20,348 nucleotides of DNA from Phycisphaerales bacterium. GTDB taxonomy: Bacteria; Planctomycetota; Phycisphaerae; Tepidisphaerales; Tepidisphaeraceae. Below the pieces are notes generated by a model. It was not told where the DNA came from and searched no databases. It saw only the letters and a list, made by a program, of their open reading frames with translations. Positions 13,941 through 20,348 of the stretch are shown here, one piece after another. The translations under genes were made by a program, and so were the position numbers. Numbering within the stretch: position 1 is the stretch's first letter; each line of letters opens with the position of its first letter. The stretch is taken from NCBI GenBank assembly GCA_028288875.1, contig JAQGHK010000558.1:1-20348 (forward strand). Direction: 5' to 3'.

Positions 13941-15062
13941 TCAGCTGGCCCTAACCAGTTGGTGCGACCGGCAGGTGCGGTCGATCGCGTCCCAATCCAG
14001 GTCCACGCCGATTCCCGGCTTCTGCGGCACGTGAATCACGCCGGCCGCATCGATCGGGTACGGGTCTTTCATCGGGAACCGGAATGGGTCTTCCGGAATC
14101 AGCAGCTCGAAGTATTCGCAGTTCCGAATCGCGCAACTGACATGCAGATTGGCGATGTCCATGAAGCCCATCGTGGTGCAATGAATTTCGCACCGCAGAC
14201 CGTGCGCCTCGGCCAGGTGAGCAATCTTCATCGTGCCGGTGACACCGGCCTTCCAACTCACATCAGCCCGCACAATGTCGACGGCGTTCTGCGTGATCGC
14301 CTGCGCGACGCCCCATGGCCCGCCGCGGGTCGTTTCCGTGCCGGCGATCGCAATGTCTAACGCCGCACACAGCTTGGTGTACTTGGCCAATTCGAAATCG
14401 CGGAACGGTTCCTCGAACCAGTGGTAGTTCAACTTTTCCAGACCGCGCCCGACGCGGATGGCTTCCTCCAGCGAGTAGTCGCCGACCGGATCGGTCATCA
14501 GCACGTAGTCCGGCCCCATCGCCTCGCGCAGCGCGCGATGGACCGCCATATCGCGCCGCCACGGGCCCGGCGGGTGCGCCTTGTAGGCCGCGAACCCGCG
14601 GGCCGCATAGGCCTTGGCTTGGTCGACGTATGCCTGCTCACTGTCCAGAAACAGGCTGCTGGCATAAACCGGCAGCGATGTTCGATAGCTGCCGAGCAAT
14701 TGATAGAGCGGCAGGCCCGCCGCCTGCGCCGCCAAGTCCCACAGCGCCACGTCCATCGGCCCGGGCAGGTACGCGGGAAAGAAGGTGAGATGGCGATCGA
14801 TGTTCCACAACTCGTGCCAGATCGCTTCGCGCTCGTGCACCTCGCGGCCGAGCACCACCGGGGCGATGTTGTCCAGCAGGTACCGCTGTGTGACTTCGCC
14901 AGACCGCGCCGCCAGCGCCGTCGCGTGGCCGGTCAGCCCCTCGTCCGTTTGCAGCCGCAGGACAACCACGTCCCAAGTCAGGGGCGCACGGCCGGTGCGC
15001 GACGCGTCGAACAGCGCCTCATCTCGATGACACAGCCAGGTTTCGACGGCCGTGACTTTCAC
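13941..15062 (-). CDS. Mandelate racemase-type enolase superfamily enzyme (KxH variant)
   Basis: At 373 residues this is a full-length member of the enolase superfamily, mandelate racemase subgroup. These enzymes abstract a proton alpha to a carboxylate on Mg2+-bound acid sugars or similar substrates. Metal ligands D191 (MTDPVG), E217 (HWFEEPF) and E243 (AGTETTRG) have the same 26/26 spacing as in mandelate racemase. D267 and H294 (RADVSW to EIHC) keep the 27-residue Asp-His dyad spacing, and E319 is a candidate for the electrophilic Glu. The usual KxK is K161-A-H163, so the second base is replaced. The most likely activity is an acid-sugar dehydratase or epimerase; the substrate cannot be assigned. 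The start GTG overlaps the stop of the upstream secreted-protein gene (GTGA), implying translational coupling. No signal peptide is present. Confidence 0.9.
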   Translation of the reverse strand: MKVTAVETWLCHRDEALFDASRTGRAPLTWDVVVLRLQTDEGLTGHATALAARSGEVTQRYLLDNIAPVVLGREVHEREAIWHELWNIDRHLTFFPAYLPGPMDVALWDLAAQAAGLPLYQLLGSYRTSLPVYASSLFLDSEQAYVDQAKAYAARGFAAYKAHPPGPWRRDMAVHRALREAMGPDYVLMTDPVGDYSLEEAIRVGRGLEKLNYHWFEEPFRDFELAKYTKLCAALDIAIAGTETTRGGPWGVAQAITQNAVDIVRADVSWKAGVTGTMKIAHLAEAHGLRCEIHCTTMGFMDIANLHVSCAIRNCEYFELLIPEDPFRFPMKDPYPIDAAGVIHVPQKPGIGVDLDWDAIDRTCRSHQLVRAS

Positions 15063-16129
15063 TTGGTTTTTAATTCCAGATCTTTGAGTTCGATCGGAAT
15101 GTCGATTGTTCTCACCTTCATCGGCAATCGCACCTTCAAGGTGGCCAGATCGTCAAAGAACTTGGGATTGTTGTTCGGCCGGAACCGAAGGCGCACGCCT
15201 TTGCCGCCATCGGGCTGCCAGCCCATGGTGTCCAAGGCTAGTAGATCGCCGTTCACGTCGTACGCGGACACGAAGCGCGGCATGCCCTGCGCCCATGAGC
15301 CATTTCGATATTTGTCGATGGCCGGACCGCTGAGGCGAACACTGAGCGTCGCCCGGCGCGGGTCTGGATTGTCCACCGACATTGAGGCGCTCATGGCTTG
15401 CCCTTCGATCTTCTTCTCGCTGCCCATGTCCTCGGCAGACAGATCTGCCGTTGCTTCTTCTACGACCTGCACGGCGCGCAAGCGGGCGGCGAGGCTTTTG
15501 ATGTTGGTGATCGGCGTGCGACTGGCAAACCGGATGGCGACGCGGCCGATGGAATCGCCGCCATTCATGGCATTCATCATTTGATAAAATGAATTGCCCG
15601 GCCCGTTGTCCGGCGGCAGTACGGCGACGTCTGCCTCCACCCGGTCCGCCCGCGTGTCCTGCAGGATGGCAACGACCTTCAGCGCCGGATCCAGAAATAC
15701 CGTGCCCTGCAGGTCGTACGTGTATGTGTAAGAATCGCTGCCCGACGCCATCCCATGCTGGGCGCTGAGGTGCACGCCGCTGATCGCCAGCAGCGCGCTG
15801 TCGCCTAAGGGGGCTAGGCGATAGCTCTCGCCGTGCGTCAGTGTCAGGCGATTGGAATTGCCCATCGGCATGAGCACGCCTTGCTTCAACAGATCGGCCA
15901 CGGCGGCGGCGAACGGCTTTTCCCCGCCGCTGTCGGCCTGCACTACGCCGGCGCTCGGATCGAGCCGCACCTGAATGCCCAGTTGCCGGGTGATCTGCTT
16001 GGCGGCCTCGCGCGGGTCTTCGGCTTCCACGAACAACTTGACCTGGGTCGGCTGTGTCGCCGGTAGCGCCGCCTTCGCACCGTGGGCGGTTAAGGCGATC
16101 GCTGCGGCGGTCAGAATGAATTTTCGCAT
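15059..16129 (-). CDS. Secreted protein with STN-like N-terminal region (second of a tandem pair)
   Basis: From ATG 16129 this encodes 356 residues with a Sec signal peptide (MRKFILTAAAIALTAHGAKA). AAGGAG (16137-16142) seven bases upstream chooses this start over a GTG at 16147. The first domain (FVEAEDPREAAKQITRQLGI, then VRLDPSAGVVQADSGGEKPF, AAAVADLLKQGV) has the helix-strand-helix pattern of STN (secretin/TonB short N-terminal) domains. The C-terminal part shares a T-x-GW-x-x-DG-x-K motif and a terminal IP-x-x-L strand with the neighbouring 370-aa protein, so the two appear paralogous. No TonB barrel or secretin domain follows. The location is periplasmic or extracellular and the function is unknown. 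It lies 18 bases after its paralogue and overlaps the enolase-family gene by four bases. Confidence 0.8.
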   Translation of the reverse strand: MRKFILTAAAIALTAHGAKAALPATQPTQVKLFVEAEDPREAAKQITRQLGIQVRLDPSAGVVQADSGGEKPFAAAVADLLKQGVLMPMGNSNRLTLTHGESYRLAPLGDSALLAISGVHLSAQHGMASGSDSYTYTYDLQGTVFLDPALKVVAILQDTRADRVEADVAVLPPDNGPGNSFYQMMNAMNGGDSIGRVAIRFASRTPITNIKSLAARLRAVQVVEEATADLSAEDMGSEKKIEGQAMSASMSVDNPDPRRATLSVRLSGPAIDKYRNGSWAQGMPRFVSAYDVNGDLLALDTMGWQPDGGKGVRLRFRPNNNPKFFDDLATLKVRLPMKVRTIDIPIELKDLELKTK

Positions 16130-16136
16130 GGTCTGA

Positions 16137-16142
16137 CTCCTT
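16137..16142 (-). promoter_or_regulatory. Ribosome binding site fixing the start at 16129
   Basis: AAGGAG on the minus strand is placed seven bases before the ATG of the 356-aa secreted protein, in the gap after the paralogue's TAA. Confidence 0.75.
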
Positions 16143-16147
16143 CGCAC

Positions 16148-17260
16148 TTACGGAATATCGATATTGGTGAGCGTGAACGGGATCAGCTCATCGGTGGTTT
16201 CGATCACCGTATCCCACTGCAGGGTCGCCGGCACGATGGCTTGGCCGGACGGGTTGCCGTTGGCGTCCGGGGTGATGATGCCGCTTTGGATCGTCAGCTT
16301 GCGGCCGTCCGATCCCCAGCCGTTGGTCTGGAACTGAAGCATTTCGCCTTTAGCGCCTTTGACGACCACCGTGCTGCCCAGCTGGTTGATGCGCTGCTGC
16401 ATGCTCTGCCACGCTTCGTTGCCGAGCGTGCCGCGGGTGATGACGATCGGCAGGCTGTATTGCGGACCGTTGGGTTTCATCGGGCCGATAGCGATCGCCG
16501 CGCCGTTCAGATCACCGGACTGCGTGCCTTGGTCGAGTCCATCAACCTTCAGGCGAAGAATCGTCTTCGGCCGGGCAAGCACGCCGTTGCCTTTCAGGGT
16601 GGCGATCTTTTTCGGCGGCGGGCTCGGGAACTGCAATTGCAGCGTGCGGTCGGTCACGTAGCGATCACCGTCCGGGCCGTCGTAATACGTCGGCTCACGA
16701 TTGTTGGCGAGTAGGTCGCGGCCTTGATCGTCGGTGGCTTCGTCCAGCTTTACCTTCACCGGCCCGTCCAATGGACGCCGGCCGCTCCAGATGCGGAATT
16801 GCAAATCCAGACTGTCTGTCTGATTCGGCGATGGCGGGAAGGTTTGGTTCCGCGTGAGGTAACCGAGCTCAACCTGCTTTTCCGGCCGACGTTCCGATTC
16901 GCCACTCCAGCTGTTCGGGCTGAGGCGCGGCGGGCTATTGGAGCCCATCCGCATCACCCCGAGTGACAGCGTGCGGGCCACTTCCTTGATCGCTTCAACG
17001 CGCGACAGGTCTTTGAATTCCACGTCGTAAACAACAGTCGGCCCACCCTCAAAGCCGCCACCGCTGCGCTCATACACGACATTGATACCGGTCTGCTTGA
17101 CGAATTCCGCGATCGTGGCGGCCGGATCCAAGCCGCTGCTGGACATCGCGTACGAGGTGTCCGCACTGCCCGGCGTCACGGCGATTCGCTCAGTCTTTAG
17201 CTCGGCTTGAGCCGTCGACGCCAGCAGCAGGGCCGCCACCATTGAACGATAGGAAAGCAT
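16148..17260 (-). CDS. Secreted protein with STN-like N-terminal region (first of a tandem pair)
   Basis: This encodes 370 residues with a Sec signal peptide (MLSYRSMVAALLLASTAQA). Residues about 40-105 (ATIAEFVKQTGINVVYERSG, then VYDVEFKDLSRVEAIKEVAR) match the STN-like pattern of a helix, a strand naming a 'virtual' peptide target, and a second helix. A Pro/Ser/Gln-rich linker (about 105-145) leads to a beta-rich C-terminal region with TNGWGSDGRK and a final IPFTLTNIDIP. These correspond to TMGWQPDGGK and IPIELKDLELK in the downstream protein. AAGGAGG five bases before the ATG is the best ribosome site in the window. The small membrane-protein gene upstream ends 15 bases before the start. 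Function is unknown; it could bind or sense an envelope component. Confidence 0.8.
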   Translation of the reverse strand: MLSYRSMVAALLLASTAQAELKTERIAVTPGSADTSYAMSSSGLDPAATIAEFVKQTGINVVYERSGGGFEGGPTVVYDVEFKDLSRVEAIKEVARTLSLGVMRMGSNSPPRLSPNSWSGESERRPEKQVELGYLTRNQTFPPSPNQTDSLDLQFRIWSGRRPLDGPVKVKLDEATDDQGRDLLANNREPTYYDGPDGDRYVTDRTLQLQFPSPPPKKIATLKGNGVLARPKTILRLKVDGLDQGTQSGDLNGAAIAIGPMKPNGPQYSLPIVITRGTLGNEAWQSMQQRINQLGSTVVVKGAKGEMLQFQTNGWGSDGRKLTIQSGIITPDANGNPSGQAIVPATLQWDTVIETTDELIPFTLTNIDIP

Positions 17261-17265
17261 GCATT

Positions 17266-17272
17266 CCTCCTT
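17266..17272 (-). promoter_or_regulatory. Strong ribosome binding site for the 370-aa secreted protein
   Basis: AAGGAGG on the minus strand ends five bases before the ATG at 17260, inside the 15-base gap following the membrane-protein gene. Confidence 0.75.
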
Positions 17273-17275
17273 CGC

Positions 17276-17641
17276 CTACCACCACGGCGAGCCTAACACG
17301 AGCGTTAGCACCGCCGCCATGGATGAAATGGAAATGACAATCGCCGTCACCGCGAAGCGCGGCCGGCCTCGTTGCAGGCCGACGACGCCGGCAAGCAAGG
17401 CGATGGTATCCAGCGCGTACCACGGCCAGTTCGCGCGAAAGGTGAGACCGTAGAAGTTACCAGCGTACGGCGTGTAGACGCCCCAGGCGTGCCGCGTGCC
17501 CCGGAGCAGCTGCGACGTCATGATGGCCGGCACTGTGGCGCAAAGCGCGGTTAACGCGAGGGCTATAAATGCAACAACGCTGTCGCCCCGACGCGGTGCC
17601 GCATCGTACGACAGCGGAATCGCCGGCAGCGGTTCGGTCAT
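17276..17641 (-). CDS. Small three-helix membrane protein
   Basis: This encodes 121 residues. After a short cytoplasmic Pro-rich N-terminus come three hydrophobic segments: about 22-44 (VVAFIALALTALCATVPAIM), 73-90 (WPWYALDTIALLAGVVGL) and 95-117 (FAVTAIVISISSMAAVLTLV). The loop between helices 1 and 2 contains aromatic residues (WGVYTPYAGNFYGLTF). No family is recognised. Its ATG overlaps the moxR stop (ATGA), so it is almost certainly cotranslated with MoxR. I infer a membrane partner or anchor for MoxR or for the secreted pair that follows, but nothing in the sequence proves this. It could also be an unrelated integral membrane protein of the DUF4190-like size class. Confidence 0.8.
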   Translation of the reverse strand: MTEPLPAIPLSYDAAPRRGDSVVAFIALALTALCATVPAIMTSQLLRGTRHAWGVYTPYAGNFYGLTFRANWPWYALDTIALLAGVVGLQRGRPRFAVTAIVISISSMAAVLTLVLGSPWW

Positions 17642-18678
17642 CGCCCGCCGGGGCCATCAGGAACTTGCGTCGGCACGGCTTCGACCACACTAAGCAGCAC
17701 CTTGTCCGTGGTCATCCCTTCAGCCTCGGCTTCGAAGTTCAGGATCACGCGGTGCCGCATGGCGGGGATCAACACGTCCTTGATGTCCTGGAAGCTGACA
17801 TGGAAGCGATTGTCCAGCAGCGCCCGCACCTTGGCCGCCAGCGTGATGGCCTGTGCGGCACGCGGGCTGGCACCGACACGCAAGTATTGGTTCACCCCCG
17901 GCGTGGCGAACTCGCCCTTCGGGTGAGTGGCCAGCGTGACGCGCACGGCGTAATCCTGCACGTGCGGCGCAATGATCACGCGGCGGATCAACTTCTGATG
18001 TTCCACGATCTTCGGCCCGTCCAACACCGGATTGATCGCGATGCGCGTGCCGGCCGTGGTGCGGTTTAAAATTTCATGCAGTTCAGCGCGGTTGGAATAG
18101 TTCACCGAGAGCTTGAAGAAGAAACGATCCAGCTGCGCTTCGGGCAGCGGATACGTGCCTTCCTGCTCCAGCGGGTTCTGCGTCGCCATCACGAAAAATG
18201 GCGCTTCCAGCGGCCGCACTTCACCGCCGGCAGTGACCTGTTTTTCCTGCATTGCTTCCAGCAGAGCCGATTGCGTCTTTGGGGTGGCGCGATTGATTTC
18301 GTCTGCCAGCACGATCTGCGCGAAGATCGGCCCTTCCATGAACTTGAATTGCCGCCGGCCGTGCTCGTCTTCCTGGATGACATTCGTGCCGATCACGTCG
18401 GCCGGCATCAGGTCGGGTGTGAACTGCACGCGGTTAAACTTCAGCGAAAGCGCGTCGGCCAGCGCGCGGATGAGCGCCGTCTTTCCCAGCCCCGGCACAC
18501 CTTCCAGCAACGCATGCCCGCCGACGAACAGGCAGGTCAGGACACCGTCGACGATGCTGTTATGGCCAACGATCGCTTTCCCGATCTCAGCTTTCACCGC
18601 GGCGTAGTCTCGCCGAAACGCATCACACGCGGCCTGGATTGCGGGATCGACGCCTTGAATCTGGGTGGGTTGGGCCAT
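17638..18678 (-). CDS. MoxR family AAA+ ATPase
   Basis: This 346-residue AAA+ ATPase of the MoxR/RavA clade contains Walker A GVPGLGKT (60-67), Walker B VLADEIN (123-129), sensor-1 region ATQNP (165-169), the MoxR hallmark EQEGTYPLPEAQLDRF (171-186), and a C-terminal lid with VGASPRAAQAI. MoxR ATPases act as chaperone-like machines with DUF58 and VWA proteins, for example in cofactor insertion or envelope maturation. A VWA/amidotransferase-type gene lies upstream on the same strand, 69 bases away, and a small membrane protein overlaps its stop by four bases. The matching DUF58 and BatA genes lie about 5-9 kb further down the strand rather than adjacent. The ATG at 18678 has no obvious Shine-Dalgarno, but it is the standard family start. 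Confidence 0.95.
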   Translation of the reverse strand: MAQPTQIQGVDPAIQAACDAFRRDYAAVKAEIGKAIVGHNSIVDGVLTCLFVGGHALLEGVPGLGKTALIRALADALSLKFNRVQFTPDLMPADVIGTNVIQEDEHGRRQFKFMEGPIFAQIVLADEINRATPKTQSALLEAMQEKQVTAGGEVRPLEAPFFVMATQNPLEQEGTYPLPEAQLDRFFFKLSVNYSNRAELHEILNRTTAGTRIAINPVLDGPKIVEHQKLIRRVIIAPHVQDYAVRVTLATHPKGEFATPGVNQYLRVGASPRAAQAITLAAKVRALLDNRFHVSFQDIKDVLIPAMRHRVILNFEAEAEGMTTDKVLLSVVEAVPTQVPDGPGGR

Positions 18679-18747
18679 GGGTGTAGAATCAGTTTAGCTG
18701 TCAATTGGACTGGGATGAAACGATCCGTTCAGAAATCCTGCGGCGGT

Positions 18748-20348
18748 TTATTGTTGCTCACGCATTTTTTCCTGCGCCCTCCGCTTCGCCGCCAGCAGAC
18801 TGCTGGTGGTATCGGCCGGTTTCTCGCCCGGAGCAGCGGCGGACGAACCGCCGGAGCTGACGGGGCGGGACAGCGGCTGATTTTTAGCACCACCCACGAC
18901 CTTGCTGATGTCCCCGGCAACGTCGGTCTTTGCGACGAACTTCGCCTTGGCTTTGTCCTTCGGACTCAATGCGGACGTGGCGGTTGCTGCGACCGTCGAT
19001 GCATCGGCGGCCCGTTCGCGGATATTGCGCAGGGCGTCTACGGCTTGGGTGCCGTCTGATTTCTTCACTGTCGTAAACGATCGCACGAAGTTCCCCGCGC
19101 CCTGCCAAGCAGCGGTCAGAGCCGCGCGATCAATCTGCAGGCGGCGGATGGCGACGTCCAGGATGAGCAGCGTTGCGGCGAGTGGGAGCAGCAGCCAGTT
19201 CAGGGGTAGATACGCCTGCGCGGGGGCGAGCCCTTCGCGGTCGAAGAGGTCGTAGTGGTCGGCGGTGCCTATCGCGGGCAGGACTTTGCCGCCGGTGCGG
19301 CGGGCGATTTCTTCCAGTTGGGTGTCGTTGCTGGTGAGGTCTCGGCGCTCCGGGGCGTCGTCTGCGGTCAGGCCGGCCAGGAGTGTGCCGCGTTGGCCGT
19401 TGGGGCCGCGGTATTGAAGGGCGGTGACGTAGGCGCCGCCGTCGGGTGTGGCGAATTTCTGTTCGTACCGGCCGGGACCGGTTTGGGCGAGGCGCAGTTC
19501 GCCGGGCGGGCGGTCGGGGTTCGGGCCGGCGACGGTGCCAGCGATGCTCAGGCCGTTCATCGCGCCGCGGTCGGCGAGGGCTTCGACCACGATTTTGGAC
19601 TGGTTGCCGTCGCGCTCGATACGCATGTCAAAATCGCCGCTCATCGGCGCGCGGCTGACAGTGCGAACCAGCTGCGTCCAAAGCTTGTCGTACATCGTGC
19701 TGCCGACCAGGTTGGCCGACCAGCGCCGCGTGGCGTCGCCGGTGAAGACGGCGACTTTGCCCAAGCCGATCTGCCAACTGGCCAGGATCGGGTCGTGGAA
19801 TTTGGTCGTGGAAATCAGGGCCGTCTGCACCTGCGGGTCCTGCTTGCGGCTGGTCAGCACCATGCCGCCGAGGCGCGGGAACGCCTGCCCGGCGAGACCC
19901 GCGAGAAGTTCGGCGGCGATCGGCGTTTGGGCGACGGCGATGCCGCCGTCGGGTTCCTGGATCAGGCTGCGTTTGATGGTTCGCGCTTCACGGAGGAATA
20001 CCTGCGTCAGCTTCGTCGGATCATTCACGACGTAGGTCCGGCCACCGCCCTTTTGCGCTAGGTCGGCCAGCAGCTTGGTATCCGCATCGCCGCCGACGGC
20101 GATCGTGCTGAGCGTGATTTTGTGCTGCTTCATCCGCGCGATCGCACCGGCGTAGTCGCCGTCATTGCTCTGGCCGTCGGTGAGCAGCAGGATGTGTTTC
20201 GTCGCCGCCTGCCGGGGCGAAAGGCGCGCAAGTTCAATTTCTGCTTTATCGAGAGCGGGATAAATATCCGTACCGCCAGCAGGCTCGATCGTCTTTACGC
20301 GTTCCGCGCCGTTGCCATGATTGGGCCCGAGGTTCAGCACCCATTCGG
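18748..20348 (-). CDS. VWA / amidotransferase-like membrane protein (N-terminus outside window)
   Basis: The frame is open to the window edge, so the N-terminal part (probably BatA-type helices and the first VWA strand with its DxSxS) is missing. The visible 530+ residues start within a VWA domain: PAGGTDIYPAL (MIDAS Thr), then HILLLTDGQSNDG. The portion after SLIQEP, especially DPILASWQIGLGKVAVFTGDATRRW and YDKLWTQLVRTVSR, is the class-I-amidotransferase-like region of planctomycete and actinobacterial VWA proteins. One membrane helix (about 373-395 of the visible part, LNWLLLPLAATLLILDVAIR) is followed by a roughly 130-residue Ala/Lys-rich cytoplasmic tail ending AAKRRAQEKMREQQ. It probably works with MoxR and DUF58 in the envelope. 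It is the most upstream gene seen on this strand. Confidence 0.85.
   Translation of the reverse strand, partial: EWVLNLGPNHGNGAERVKTIEPAGGTDIYPALDKAEIELARLSPRQAATKHILLLTDGQSNDGDYAGAIARMKQHKITLSTIAVGGDADTKLLADLAQKGGGRTYVVNDPTKLTQVFLREARTIKRSLIQEPDGGIAVAQTPIAAELLAGLAGQAFPRLGGMVLTSRKQDPQVQTALISTTKFHDPILASWQIGLGKVAVFTGDATRRWSANLVGSTMYDKLWTQLVRTVSRAPMSGDFDMRIERDGNQSKIVVEALADRGAMNGLSIAGTVAGPNPDRPPGELRLAQTGPGRYEQKFATPDGGAYVTALQYRGPNGQRGTLLAGLTADDAPERRDLTSNDTQLEEIARRTGGKVLPAIGTADHYDLFDREGLAPAQAYLPLNWLLLPLAATLLILDVAIRRLQIDRAALTAAWQGAGNFVRSFTTVKKSDGTQAVDALRNIRERAADASTVAATATSALSPKDKAKAKFVAKTDVAGDISKVVGGAKNQPLSRPVSSGGSSAAAPGEKPADTTSSLLAAKRRAQEKMREQQ

Noticed and set aside
14421..15584. 387-codon plus-strand open frame across the enolase-family and secreted-protein genes
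   Set aside because: It crosses a junction between two well-supported minus-strand genes and has no family signature.
18682..18704. Perfect TTGACA upstream of moxR (18699-18704, minus strand)
   Set aside because: No -10-like hexamer lies 16-18 bases downstream; that position falls on the moxR start codon.

Overview
The window looks like chromosomal DNA from a GC-rich member of the Planctomycetota, probably a Phycisphaerae/Tepidisphaera-type soil or freshwater lineage. This is inferred from gene content, because no rRNA is present. The evidence is an LEPR-XLL-like N-terminus on a large surface protein (LEYRQLFAG), a MoxR/DUF58/BatA-type von Willebrand cluster, several secreted proteins with Ala/Pro/Thr 'ATQP' linkers, and an LpxB in a Gram-negative-type lineage. 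I saw no tRNA, rRNA, IS element, CRISPR array or prophage gene, and no gene-free stretch longer than about 250 bases.

Left part (1-8695): the first 89 bases on the minus strand are the N-terminus of a lipoyl synthase running off the window. Divergent from it is a secreted protein of unknown function (241-1611). It converges with a minus-strand 723-aa surface protein made of delta-60 repeats, a Calx-beta-like region and a DNRLRE/CBM96-like C-terminus. Next come a BtpA-family barrel protein (minus) and a divergent lipid-A-disaccharide synthase LpxB (plus), separated by a 10-bp-periodic repeat (4781-4820). LpxB is followed by a weak terminator candidate and an 845-aa secreted protein with at least five carboxypeptidase-regulatory-like modules.

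Right part (8727-20348): this is almost entirely minus strand and holds the parts of a MoxR/Bat-type module in dispersed form. In transcription order: a VWA/amidotransferase-like membrane protein (truncated by the window end), a MoxR AAA+ ATPase, a small three-helix membrane protein whose start overlaps the moxR stop (ATGA), two tandem related secreted proteins with STN-like N-terminal regions, a mandelate-racemase-type enolase superfamily enzyme (GTGA overlap), a 65-aa basic protein, then a single plus-strand gene for a degenerate receiver/HisKA protein. On the other side of it are DUF58, an alpha/beta hydrolase, an O-acetyl-ADP-ribose deacetylase-type macrodomain (TGA-ATG abutting) and BatA. 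MoxR, DUF58, BatA and VWA are usually close neighbours; here they are split into two blocks with metabolic and envelope genes between them.

The most unusual items are the pseudo-receiver fused to a HisKA-like helix pair lacking its phospho-accepting histidine, the tandem STN-like secreted pair linked to MoxR by tight gene packing, the macrodomain/esterase pair packed between DUF58 and BatA, the KxH enolase, and the decanucleotide repeat. Several starts were chosen by Shine-Dalgarno position and differ from the longest possible reading frame.
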